A stretch of 8,956 nucleotides of DNA from positions 1 to 8,956 of the forward strand of contig JBIIGI010000088.1 of NCBI GenBank assembly GCA_044236545.1, given 5' to 3'. The DNA is from UBA6821 sp044236545 (GTDB lineage Bacteria; Verrucomicrobiota; Verrucomicrobiia; Chthoniobacterales; UBA6821). The first letter of the stretch is position 1. Every line of letters begins with the position of its first letter. The notes under the pieces are model-generated. The model was not told the DNA's origin and ran no database searches. It saw nothing but the letters and a program-made list of their open reading frames with translations. Position numbers and translations under genes: made by a program. This document shows, piece by piece, positions 1 through 6,485 of the stretch.

Positions 1-5
1 GGGCC

Positions 6-92
6 GGCATGCCACTCAAGCCAGCTTGATTATGCAGTTCCATCCTTCAACCTACTTAATTTACTCAATCTCTCACCATTCATTCCTGAGTT
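6..92 (+). repeat. 87-bp dispersed direct repeat, left copy (block A)
   Basis: This block aligns without gaps to 8227-8313 in the same orientation, with about 8 mismatches in 87 positions. Both copies start at the palindrome GGCATGCC and end in TGAGTT. In this copy the block runs straight into the doubled octamer GAGTTCCTGAGTTCC (88-102). In the right copy the sequence diverges at that point. The function is unknown and no reading frame is conserved. It looks like part of a dispersed intergenic repeat family. Confidence 0.85.
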
Positions 93-310
93 CCTGAGTT
101 CCATATTCAATATCTTCTCTATTCTTCCACAAGAGGAAGGGGTCTATGGCTACGACCTCTGAGAACCCACTCAAAATAGCGGAGAGCCTGATTTCTTGAG
201 TTCCTGAGTTCCAGATTATTTACCTTTTCCCTCGGATCCCTCTGGGGTCAAAGGGCACCCACTTAAAATAGCGAAGAACCGAAAATATTGAATATGGAAC
301 CCAGGAACTC
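88..310. repeat. MITE-like palindromic element with 30-bp terminal inverted repeats
   Basis: Positions 88-117 and 281-310 are reverse complements with 28 of 30 positions matching. Each arm contains the doubled octamer (GGAACTC repeated) followed by ATATTCAATAT. The interior (118-280) holds two related copies of a 24-base core, ACCCACTYAAAATAGCGRAG, at 165-188 and 257-280. No open frame or transposase is present. The size (223 bp), the inverted ends and the lack of coding capacity resemble a miniature inverted-repeat element or a compound REP/BIME-type repeat. A flanking target-site duplication could not be identified with confidence. Confidence 0.6.
197..280 (-). repeat. 84-bp repeat module, left copy of the inverted pair (block B)
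   Basis: The reverse complement of this stretch matches 8582-8665 over 84 bases without gaps, with only two substitutions. The module has two ends: a TTCGCTATTTTRAGTGGGTG core (at 280 reading down) and a doubled-octamer end (GAGTTCCTGAGTTCC, 198-212). The part between them contains GGATCC and CTCTGGGGTCAAAGGGC. The near identity suggests a recent copy or continued homogenisation. The pair brackets the whole gene block in inverted orientation. Confidence 0.88.
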
Positions 311-345
311 GGGTTCAACCCGAATAAGAGTGGAGATGGTATTGC

Positions 346-1500
346 TTACCCAAGTGCGCGGAGTGCCTTCCACCCCATCACCTGCACACCATTGCGCTCA
401 TAGGATTCCCCTCCCCCGTGGATCAGCCATGGCGCCAGCGCCTCATCGGGAGCGAACCGTATGGATCGTTGAGCCGCGCGAATGTAATCAGAAGTTACGG
501 TTTGTCCGGATTTGATCTCTACCATCTGCAACCTTCCCTCCTTCTCAAAAAGGAGATCCGCCTCCAATCCGCCATTGTCTCTCCAGAAATAAAGATCCGC
601 CGGTTTCCCCTGATTGAATCTCCCCTTCAGGAACTCGCTCACGACCAAAGTCTCAAACAACGCACCCCTGCTCGGGTGCATGGACAGCACCTCCGCCGAA
701 CGAATCCCCAAAAGCCAGCTGGCGAGGCCCACATCGAGAAAATAGAGTTTCGGAGTTTTCACCAGCCGCTTTCCGAAATTCCTGTGATAGGGCGGGAGCA
801 AGTAAACGATATCACTCGACTCCAGAACAGACATCCAGGCACGGGCAGTCGAGTGGGAGATGCCTGCCTCTCCGGCCAAGGAATTCAGATTGAGAAGCTG
901 GCCTGTCCTTCCTGCACAGAGTCTCAGAAACCATTGAAAGACACTCAGATCCCGCACCTCCAGCACCTGACGCACATCCCGTTCCACATAGGTGGCGACA
1001 TAACTGGCCAGCCAGTCACCGGGATCCACTGATCCGGAATAGAGAGCGGGATAGCCTCCCCTCAGGATCATTTCATCCAGAGAGCCCACCCTTTCCTCAG
1101 GGATCTCAGACAGCGACAGAGGAAGTAATCGAGTCATCCCCACCCGGCCGGCAAGGGATTGGGTAATCCCCGCCATCAGACCAAACTGCTGCGAACCCGT
1201 GAGGACGAAACGGCCCGGCTTCCGATCCTCGTCGACGATCCCTTGCAGGTAGGAGAACAGATCCGGCCATCGCTGCGCCTCGTCAAAGATCGCCCCCTTG
1301 GCAAACCGGGCTAGAAACCCCCTTGGGTCCTCCGTTGCAAAGGACAACTCTATCGGATCCTCCAAGCTCACATAATCCAACCCTGGGAAAAAGGCTCGAG
1401 CAAGAGTCGTCTTTCCCGACTGCCTGGCGCCTGTGATCGCTACAACAGGGAATGACTTCGAGAATCTCTCTAAAACCCTCTGTAATTCTCTCTGAAACAC
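346..1500 (-). CDS. ATP-binding protein, AAA-type ATPase with DUF4143 domain
   Basis: This 384-aa protein belongs to the common AAA_14/DUF4143 ATPase family, whose cellular role is poorly defined. The P-loop GARQSGKTT is at residues 24-32, a Walker B segment (AIFDEAQ) at about 70-76, and a sensor-1-like LTGSQ at 100-104. A winged-helix-like stretch (about 203-237) leads into the C-terminal DUF4143 region. That region ends with a nuclease-fold-like pattern, GLEADLLFE (311-319) and VEIKSG (327-332). Length is typical, so the gene appears intact. The start is GTG at 1500: an in-frame TAA lies at 1510-1512 and no better start is available. Only an A-rich AAAGAG precedes the start, so the ribosome site is weak. 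The gene stands alone, next to the repeat-rich left flank, and is visibly less GC-rich than the lpx genes, which hints at separate acquisition. Family assignment is firm; function is unknown. Confidence 0.93.
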   Translation of the reverse strand: MFQRELQRVLERFSKSFPVVAITGARQSGKTTLARAFFPGLDYVSLEDPIELSFATEDPRGFLARFAKGAIFDEAQRWPDLFSYLQGIVDEDRKPGRFVLTGSQQFGLMAGITQSLAGRVGMTRLLPLSLSEIPEERVGSLDEMILRGGYPALYSGSVDPGDWLASYVATYVERDVRQVLEVRDLSVFQWFLRLCAGRTGQLLNLNSLAGEAGISHSTARAWMSVLESSDIVYLLPPYHRNFGKRLVKTPKLYFLDVGLASWLLGIRSAEVLSMHPSRGALFETLVVSEFLKGRFNQGKPADLYFWRDNGGLEADLLFEKEGRLQMVEIKSGQTVTSDYIRAAQRSIRFAPDEALAPWLIHGGGESYERNGVQVMGWKALRALG

Positions 1501-1617
1501 CTCTTTTTTTTACAATATGACGATTGTTTCGTCAATCTGTAATACTATTTGCGCGATTAGTCGGCTTGATTCGGGCCATCTCCCATCTCCCATCTCCCAT
1601 CTCCCATCTCCCATCTC
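1501..1617. other. Intergenic gap upstream of the ATPase, downstream of the photolyase
   Basis: This 117-base gap separates two minus-strand genes. From the photolyase end it holds the heptanucleotide array (to 1576), then AT-rich DNA with a 6-bp dyad at 1518-1534 and a T-run at 1504-1511 on the plus strand. On the minus strand that run reads as A's just before the ATPase start, so it cannot serve as a U-tract for photolyase termination. No clear intrinsic terminator is seen. The AT-rich part presumably contains the ATPase promoter, but no well-spaced -35/-10 pair could be fixed. Confidence 0.6.
1518..1534. promoter_or_regulatory. Perfect dyad TGACGA-N5-TCGTCA upstream of the ATPase
   Basis: Two perfect 6-base arms (1518-1523 and 1529-1534) surround the spacer TTGTT. 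The centre lies about 26 bases upstream of the ATPase GTG start, inside the AT-rich gap where its promoter should be. That fits an operator for a dimeric regulator. No regulator gene is adjacent, so this remains a sequence observation and not an established site. Confidence 0.35.
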
Positions 1618-1636
1618 CTAGCTCCCAACTCCCAGC
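1575..1636 (-). repeat. Heptanucleotide tandem array (GGGAGAT) running through the photolyase stop codon
   Basis: On the plus strand CCATCTC is repeated six times without error from 1576 to 1617. Read on the minus strand, degenerate units of the same 7-base period (GGGAGTT, GGGAGCT, AGGAGAT) precede the perfect ones and lie inside the photolyase gene. They encode its last residues LGVGS, and the TAG stop (1618-1620) lies inside a unit. A 7-base unit shifts the frame with each copy gained or lost, but the perfect copies lie after the stop. Confidence 0.9.
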
Positions 1637-3045
1637 GCCTTGTGCCGGGCAAATAGCTCCATCGTCCGGTCACGCTCCTCGGCGTGATCGAGCATCGGGG
1701 CGGGGTAGCCGGGTGCGATCGGTCGCCCGTCCGCCGGAGGCTCGAGCAGGGAGGAGTTGGAGACATTCTTGAGCTCGGGGATCCAGCGGCGGATGTAGAG
1801 CCCCTCGGGGTCGTACCGCTTGGTCTGGCTCCAGGGATTCTGGATCCGGAAGTAGGGTGCGGCGTCGGCACCGGTCCCCGCGCTCCATTGCCAGCCTCCG
1901 TTGTTGGAAGCGATCTCGCCATCCACGAGCGACCTCATGAAGAAGGCCTCGCCGAGCCGCCAATCGAGGTGGAGATCCTTCGTGAGGAACATCGCGGTGA
2001 TCATCCGGGCCCGGTTGTGCATCCATCCCGTGGCCGCAAGCTGGCGCATCGCCGCATCGACGATCGGGAAGCCGGTCATGCCGGAGCACCAGCGCTCAAA
2101 GGCATCAGGATGAGCCTTGAGTCCCGGCCACTCCATCCCTCGCCAGGTGGAATTGAATTCCTGTTCCAGCAGTTCGGGGTAATGCCAGAGGAGCTGCATG
2201 TAGAATTCCCGCCAGACGATCTCGGCGAGATATTTCATGACGCTCTTGCGTCCCTCGGGCGGAAGCCCCTCCTCCAGCTTCTTGGCTGCGGCATAAATCT
2301 GGCGCGGCGAGATCAGGCCGAAGCGCAAATCCTGCGAGAGCTGCGAGGTCCCCGCGAGGGAAGGGATGTCGCGGGTATCGCCATAGCTGGCGATCGGACC
2401 GGAGACGAACGCTTTGAGCCGTTCCCGTGCGGCGCGTTCGCCCGGCTCGGGGATCGACGCCGAGGGACTCAGCCCCCAGTCGGAGAGTCGCGGCAGGGGA
2501 AGCGAGGGCGGAGCGGAGGGCGTCGAGAGCTTTTTGACCGCAGGTCCGGGCGTCGGCTTTGGCAGACCGAACCAGACTTTGGAATAGGGGGTGAAGACGC
2601 GAAACACCGTTCCCTGCCCGGTCAGCGCCTCATCGCGTTCATGGATGCAGGCATCCTTGTGGAGTGACACGGTGATGCCACGCTTTCCGGCCATCGTTTC
2701 CAGAGCCGCCTCGACAGACCGGCCGAAGGGATCGGGATCGCGGTTTGCAAAGATCTCCGTCGCCCCGGTCTCACCGGCAAGTTTCTCCAACTCCGCCACG
2801 GCATCGCCACGACGGATGATCAGGCGGCCGCCGGCCGCCTCCAGGTTCTTGGCCAGGGAGGCCAAGGAACCGCAGAGAAATTCCTGACGCGCGGGCCCGG
2901 TCCATTCGTGGGATCCCTTCCAGTCACTCGCCACGTAGACGGGGATGACTTCACCATCCGATCCCGCGGCCGCGACGGCGGCGGAGAGCGCCGTGTTATC
3001 CATGATCCTGAAATCCCTGCGAAACCAATGGATGATGCGCTTCAT
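1618..3045 (-). CDS. phrB: Deoxyribodipyrimidine photolyase (class I CPD photolyase)
   Basis: This 475-aa flavoprotein is expected to reverse UV-induced cyclobutane pyrimidine dimers in DNA using blue light, FAD and an antenna cofactor. The N-terminal Rossmann-type antenna domain begins HWFRRDFRIMDNTAL (6-20). The FAD-binding C-terminal domain carries Y221 with RDIPSLAGTSQLS (225-237), WREFY (278-282), TGFPIVDAAMRQL (324-336), TGWMHNRARM (339-348) and ASNNGGWQW (379-387). The electron-transfer tryptophans match W319, W362 and W385. Length is normal for the class. The start was placed at ATG 3045, giving MKRIIHWFRRD; a longer frame to 3075 would add ten residues not typical of the family. This ATG overlaps the stop of the upstream protease-inhibitor gene as ATGA, and no Shine-Dalgarno precedes it, so translation is probably coupled. 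The 3' end lies in a heptanucleotide repeat. A photolyase-like cryptochrome is possible but less likely. Confidence 0.96.
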   Translation of the reverse strand: MKRIIHWFRRDFRIMDNTALSAAVAAAGSDGEVIPVYVASDWKGSHEWTGPARQEFLCGSLASLAKNLEAAGGRLIIRRGDAVAELEKLAGETGATEIFANRDPDPFGRSVEAALETMAGKRGITVSLHKDACIHERDEALTGQGTVFRVFTPYSKVWFGLPKPTPGPAVKKLSTPSAPPSLPLPRLSDWGLSPSASIPEPGERAARERLKAFVSGPIASYGDTRDIPSLAGTSQLSQDLRFGLISPRQIYAAAKKLEEGLPPEGRKSVMKYLAEIVWREFYMQLLWHYPELLEQEFNSTWRGMEWPGLKAHPDAFERWCSGMTGFPIVDAAMRQLAATGWMHNRARMITAMFLTKDLHLDWRLGEAFFMRSLVDGEIASNNGGWQWSAGTGADAAPYFRIQNPWSQTKRYDPEGLYIRRWIPELKNVSNSSLLEPPADGRPIAPGYPAPMLDHAEERDRTMELFARHKALGVGS

Positions 3046-3455
3046 TGAGCGGAGGGGCGGATGGTGACGGGCCAACGGAGCGTCCTGACGGGAGGGTGAC
3101 CCTTCTCCCAGACGCGGGCGTAGGAGAAGGTGAGGGTCAGCGTTCCTGCCCGTTCCGCGCGGAACCTCCAGACCTCGGTTCCCCCGGCGCCGACACGTCC
3201 CTTGGCGGATTTGGGAATCTCACAGATCGCCTCCCCTTGCTGAAGCAGAAGTCCCGGCTTGGAGGCGGCGACACTCCACGAGTAGCCCGTCGACGGGTTG
3301 GCAGGGAGGTGGAACACCAAGAGATCCCCCCGATCCATCCAAAGATCTTTTCCATTCTCCTTCTCCGTGAGATCGAGCTGAGCGGCCGCCGCGAATCCGG
3401 AAAAGAGAAAGGTGAGGAACATCCCGCGGAGAAGAAGCGTCATGGAGGCGATCAT
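3042..3455 (-). CDS. Secreted chagasin-type (I42) cysteine protease inhibitor
   Basis: The product is a 137-aa exported protein resembling chagasin-family inhibitors, which block papain-like cysteine peptidases. A signal peptide is apparent: MIASMTLLLRGMFLTFLF followed by SGFAAAA and QLDL, with cleavage probably near residue 25. The three inhibitory loops are recognisable: NPSTGY (53-58), VGAGGTEVWRF (88-98), and RVW (114-116) where the family usually has RPW. The frame stays open to 3569, but that would place 38 unlikely residues before the signal peptide and run into lpxI. ATG 3455 is preferred because GGAGGGG lies about 11 bases upstream; ATG 3443 lacks such a site. The stop overlaps the photolyase start by four bases, so the two genes form a transcriptional unit divergent from lpxI. 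The target peptidase is unknown and none is encoded here. Whether it inhibits host, predator or self proteases cannot be told. Confidence 0.85.
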   Translation of the reverse strand: MIASMTLLLRGMFLTFLFSGFAAAAQLDLTEKENGKDLWMDRGDLLVFHLPANPSTGYSWSVAASKPGLLLQQGEAICEIPKSAKGRVGAGGTEVWRFRAERAGTLTLTFSYARVWEKGHPPVRTLRWPVTIRPSAQ

Positions 3456-3531
3456 GGATTCCCCAACCCCTCCACGGGAAGGCGTTTTTCTAGCTGTCTG
3501 AAGGAGGGTGTTACGGGTAGGCTCGGGGATC
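3456..3531. promoter_or_regulatory. Divergent intergenic region between the inhibitor-photolyase unit and the lpxI operon
   Basis: Only about 76 bases (about 52 if lpxI starts at 3508) separate the two divergent starts, so promoters for both directions should lie here or extend into the coding ends. A consensus-like AAGGAGG is at 3501-3507. No well-spaced sigma-70 -35/-10 pair stands out; GTTTTTCTAG (3484-3493) is the most AT-rich part. The assignment rests on gene orientation. Confidence 0.45.
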
Positions 3532-4347
3532 GTGCAGAAGCCAGAGACACTCTTCCTGATCGCCGGCAACGGCTCCTACCCGCAGCTTGCGGTGAAGGGG
3601 GCGCGCGAGGCGGGCGTGGGCCGCGTGGTCGCCGCAGCCTTCGAGGGGGAGACCGACCCAGCCCTTGCGGGATTCGTGGATGAGATCCACTGGATGAGGG
3701 TCGGGCAACTCGGCCGCCTCCTTGATGCCGCCAAGAAGAGCGGGGCAACCGCCTCGATGATGGCGGGCCAGATCGCCCCGGGGAACCTCTTCGACCTGCG
3801 CCCCGATTTCCACGCCCTCCTCCTGCTGGCCAAGCTGAAGGAGCGCAACGCCGAGACCCTCTTCGGAGCAATCGCCGGCGAGCTTGAGAAAGCCGGCGTC
3901 CCCCTCCTGCCCGCGACCACGTTCCTGGAGAAGCATCTGGCCGGCGAGGGACTCTTTGCCGGGCCCAAGCCGAAGCCCCGCACCCTGGAGGACATCGCCT
4001 ACGGCCTCGGAATCGCCAAGGAGGTGAGCCGTCTCGACATCGGCCAGACCGTTGTCGTCAAGAAGGGGACCGTCCTCGCGGTCGAGGGATTTGACGGAAC
4101 GGACTCCACGATCCGTCGCGGCGGCGAACTCGGGAAAGGTGAAGCCGTCGTCGTGAAGGTCTCCAAGCCGGATCAGGACATGCGCTTTGACGTTCCGGTC
4201 GTCGGCCCCCGCACGCTCGAGACAGCGGCGGCCGCGGGCGTCACCGCCATCGCCATGGAGGCCGGACGCACCCTTCTCCTGGAGACCGACCACCTCAAGG
4301 AACTCGCAACCACCCACCGCATCACCCTCTGGGGCACCATATCATGA
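3532..4347 (+). CDS. lpxI: UDP-2,3-diacylglucosamine pyrophosphatase LpxI (DUF1009)
   Basis: LpxI hydrolyses UDP-2,3-diacylglucosamine to lipid X and UMP, the fourth step of lipid A synthesis at the inner face of the inner membrane. It is the unrelated alternative to LpxH in many alphaproteobacteria and other phyla. With GTG 3532 as start the protein is 271 aa. It opens with LFLIAGNGSYP, then GQLGRLL (59-65), MMAGQI (76-81), LFDLRPDFHALLLL (86-99), RTLEDIAYG (150-158), RLDIGQTVVVKKGTVLAVEG (167-186) and PDQDMRFDVPVVG (213-225). The Asp of MRFD (D220) matches the position of the Asp reported as catalytically important in the family. An upstream in-frame GTG (3508) directly abuts AAGGAGG, which is too close for normal initiation, and 3532 gives a family-like N terminus. 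The true start stays uncertain by eight residues. It is the first gene of the lpx operon and its TGA overlaps the next ATG by four bases. Confidence 0.94.
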   Translation: MQKPETLFLIAGNGSYPQLAVKGAREAGVGRVVAAAFEGETDPALAGFVDEIHWMRVGQLGRLLDAAKKSGATASMMAGQIAPGNLFDLRPDFHALLLLAKLKERNAETLFGAIAGELEKAGVPLLPATTFLEKHLAGEGLFAGPKPKPRTLEDIAYGLGIAKEVSRLDIGQTVVVKKGTVLAVEGFDGTDSTIRRGGELGKGEAVVVKVSKPDQDMRFDVPVVGPRTLETAAAAGVTAIAMEAGRTLLLETDHLKELATTHRITLWGTIS

Positions 4348-5303
4348 AGACCATCCGCGCCGGCGTCGTCGGCCCAGGCAGCATCGGCATCAACCATGCC
4401 CGCATCTACAGCGAACTCGAAGGCTGCGAACTCGTCGCCATTTACGATGCCGACAGGCGCACCGCCGAGAAGGCCGCCGCGAAATACGGGGGCAGGCCCT
4501 GCACCGACCTCAATGAGTTTGCCGACCTGGTCGACGTCGCCTCGGTGGCAACCCCGACGGAGTTCCACCACGAGGTGGGGACCCTCCTGCTGAAGAAAGG
4601 GAAGCATCTCCTGATCGAGAAGCCGATCGCCACCAACACCGCGCAGGCCCTCGACCTCGCCGACACCGCGGCCGCGAACAACTGCATCCTGCAGGTCGGC
4701 CACATCGAGCGCTTCAACCCCGGCCTCGAGGCGCTCGAGCAGCAACTCCGCAACCCCCGCTTCCTGGAGGTCACGCGCCTCTCCCCCTACCCGAACCGCA
4801 GCATGGACATCGGAGTCGTCCTTGATGTGATGATCCATGACCTCGAGATCCTCCTGCACCTCGTCCGCTCGCCGGTCATCAGCGTCGACGCCGTGGGCAT
4901 CGCCGTCCTGAGCCGCGGGGAGGACATCGCCAATGTCCGCATCCGCTTCGAGAACGGCTGCGTCGCCAACCTCACCGCCAGCCGCATCAGCCGCGACAAG
5001 GTGCGCAAGATCCGGATCTTCCAGGAGGACACCTACCTCTCGCTCGATTATCAGAGGCAGAGCGGCTACATCCTCCGCCTCAAGCAGGGCTCCATCAAGC
5101 GGGAGCGAGTCAAGGTGATCAAGGGGGAACCGCTTCAGCGCGAGCTCGCCGCCTTCGTCACCTGCGCCCGCGAGGGAATCCAACCCCGTGTCACCGGCCG
5201 TGAGGCGGCCGCAGCCCTCGATCTGGCGATCCGCATCACCAGGCAGATCGAGGAGGCGGATCCCCGCAAGCAGAACGGCTCGAATCCGGGACTTCCCGCC
5301 TGA
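4344..5303 (+). CDS. Gfo/Idh/MocA family oxidoreductase in the lpx operon, possible UDP-GlcNAc 3-dehydrogenase
   Basis: This 319-aa NAD(P)-dependent sugar dehydrogenase starts at ATG 4344, inside the lpxI stop (ATGA). The Rossmann nucleotide site is GPGSIG (10-15) and the family's catalytic EKP is at 92-94. The substrate domain carries GHIERFNP (119-126) and DVMIHD (161-166), whose His is a usual catalytic or binding residue. Length fits the family and the gene is intact. Its place between lpxI and lpxB argues for a role in lipid A or nucleotide-sugar metabolism. One known possibility is GnnA, which oxidises C3 of UDP-GlcNAc so that a transaminase (GnnB) can install a 3-amino group, allowing an N-linked acyl chain at position 3 of lipid A. 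No GnnB is seen in the window. Family membership is certain; the substrate is inferred. Other sugar-nucleotide dehydrogenase roles remain open. Confidence 0.93.
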   Translation: MKTIRAGVVGPGSIGINHARIYSELEGCELVAIYDADRRTAEKAAAKYGGRPCTDLNEFADLVDVASVATPTEFHHEVGTLLLKKGKHLLIEKPIATNTAQALDLADTAAANNCILQVGHIERFNPGLEALEQQLRNPRFLEVTRLSPYPNRSMDIGVVLDVMIHDLEILLHLVRSPVISVDAVGIAVLSRGEDIANVRIRFENGCVANLTASRISRDKVRKIRIFQEDTYLSLDYQRQSGYILRLKQGSIKRERVKVIKGEPLQRELAAFVTCAREGIQPRVTGREAAAALDLAIRITRQIEEADPRKQNGSNPGLPA

Positions 5304-5315
5304 TCCGGCTTCCGC

Positions 5316-6479
5316 ATGAGCAGCCCTGCACGGCATCTTGCGATCGTTGCCGGTGAGGCCAGCGGCGACACGCATGGCGCGGCCCTGATGCGCTCTCTTC
5401 GGGAGTGCGATCCCGGCATCCGTTTCACAGGCAAGGGCGGCCCGAAGATGTCCTCGGAGGCCGCAGCCTCCGGCGGCTCCCTCGACAACTGGATCGCGGA
5501 AGCGGGTGTTCTCGGCCTCTGGGATGTGCTCCGCCACTACGGCTACTTCAAACGGAAGTTCGCGGCCCTGCTCGACGACCTCACGGCCGATCCGCCCGAA
5601 GCAGTGATCCTGGTCGACTATCCCGGCTTCAATCTCCGCCTCGCCAAGGCGATCCGGAAGCGGAGGATCCCGACCCGGATCATCTACTACATCAGCCCCC
5701 AGGTCTGGGCCTGGAACCGCCGCCGCATCCCGGAGATGGCAAAGGCCCTCGACCTGATGATCTGCATCTTCCCGTTCGAGAAGGCGATCTACGAATCCTC
5801 CGGCCTGCCGACGGTCTTCGCCGGTCACCCGATGGCCGAGGAACTGAGCCACGTTCCCGTTGCCGACCGCGACGAGACCCTCTTCGGCCTCTTCCCCGGG
5901 AGCCGGGAGCGGGAGGTGCGTAGGATCTTCCCCGCGATGCTGGGTGCCGCGCGCCTGATCGCCCGATCCCGACCGGAGATCCGGTTCGAGGCAGCGGCGG
6001 CCACAGAGGCCCACGCGGCGCTGATGAGGGAGATGGCGACCAGCGCCTCCGTGACCATCGCGATCACCACCGGCGCATCACGCGATCTCATGCGCCGGGC
6101 GGGTGCGGGACTTGTCTGTTCCGGCACGGCGACACTCGAGGCCGCCTGCCTTGGACTCCCCTACGCGCTGGTCTACAGGGTCGCGACCCTCACCTACGAA
6201 GTCGGCATCCGCGTCATCCGCGTTCCCTACCTCGGAATGGTGAACATCCTCGCAAACCGCTGCGTCATCCGGGAGTTCATCCAGCATGACGCCACCCCGG
6301 CCGCCCTTGCCGACGAAGGTCTGCGCCTTCTCAACAGCACCGGGGCGCGGGAGCGGCTCTCCTCGGAACTCGCCTCCGTCACAGCCATGCTCGGGGGAGA
6401 AGAAGGCAACCCTGCCTCAGCACGCGCCGCATGCGCGGTGCTCGAATGTCTGGATCAAACGGCCCGTTCGGTTCATTAA
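5316..6479 (+). CDS. lpxB: Lipid-A-disaccharide synthase LpxB
   Basis: LpxB is a family GT19 glycosyltransferase that joins UDP-2,3-diacylglucosamine to lipid X, forming the beta-1,6-linked lipid A disaccharide at the inner membrane. The 387-aa protein shows the family landmarks in order: AGEASGD (12-18), VDYPGFNL (100-107, where the E. coli enzyme has DAPDFN), YISPQVWAW (125-133), PFE (153-155), AGHPM (169-173), FPGSRERE (193-200), CSGTATLE (268-275), YRV (287-289) and NILANR (310-315) with EFIQ (320-323). Length is typical. It begins 12 bases after the oxidoreductase stop. No good Shine-Dalgarno site precedes ATG 5316, so coupling with the upstream gene is likely. Together with LpxI it covers two consecutive steps. 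The earlier genes lpxA, lpxC and lpxD are not in the window. Confidence 0.97.
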   Translation: MSSPARHLAIVAGEASGDTHGAALMRSLRECDPGIRFTGKGGPKMSSEAAASGGSLDNWIAEAGVLGLWDVLRHYGYFKRKFAALLDDLTADPPEAVILVDYPGFNLRLAKAIRKRRIPTRIIYYISPQVWAWNRRRIPEMAKALDLMICIFPFEKAIYESSGLPTVFAGHPMAEELSHVPVADRDETLFGLFPGSREREVRRIFPAMLGAARLIARSRPEIRFEAAAATEAHAALMREMATSASVTIAITTGASRDLMRRAGAGLVCSGTATLEAACLGLPYALVYRVATLTYEVGIRVIRVPYLGMVNILANRCVIREFIQHDATPAALADEGLRLLNSTGARERLSSELASVTAMLGGEEGNPASARAACAVLECLDQTARSVH

Positions 6480-6485
6480 AGAGCC

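Larger units (their letters stand above)
1..345. other. Left gene-free, repeat-rich flank
   Basis: No credible coding region is seen in this stretch. It holds the left copy of an 87-bp direct repeat (6-92), a palindromic element with 30-bp arms (88-310), and an 84-bp block present in inverted orientation in the right flank (197-280). A perfect 13-base palindrome, CGGGTTCAACCCG, lies at 310-322, just past the 3' end of the minus-strand ATPase gene. It is not followed by a U-run on the minus strand, so it is not a convincing intrinsic terminator. The stretch looks AT-richer than the core genes. A 75-aa plus-strand open frame from 288 overlaps the ATPase gene and has no recognisable features. 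Confidence 0.75.

Noticed and set aside
418..1032. 204-aa plus-strand open frame opposite the ATPase
   Set aside because: It is antisense to the P-loop ATPase gene and no motif is seen.
1504..1534. Dyad plus T-run as an intrinsic terminator
   Set aside because: The T-run is on the wrong side of the hairpin for plus-strand transcripts and reads as A's for minus-strand transcripts; the stem is also only six pairs.
1576..1617. CRISPR array
   Set aside because: The units are 7 bases with no spacers, and no cas genes are present.
1557..1922. Minus-strand frame ending in a tandem WEMGDGR peptide
   Set aside because: The peptide repeat comes from translating the heptanucleotide array out of the photolyase frame, so it is not evidence of a repeat protein.
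1684..2667. 327-aa plus-strand open frame opposite the photolyase
   Set aside because: It is antisense to well-conserved photolyase motifs and has biased composition; no independent support.
346..3455. A new defence system formed by the ATPase, photolyase and inhibitor
   Set aside because: Only the last two are coupled. The ATPase is separated by an array and its own likely promoter, and nothing in the sequence links the three functionally.
3511..4317. 268-aa minus-strand open frame opposite lpxI
   Set aside because: It is the antisense shadow of a clearly recognised LpxI gene and has no family motifs.
4173..6014. Long (613-aa) open frame on the minus strand opposite the oxidoreductase and lpxB
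   Set aside because: It lies wholly antisense to two certain genes, and its residues are dominated by the Asp/Glu/Gly/Val pattern that GC-rich antisense frames produce. No domain is recognisable.
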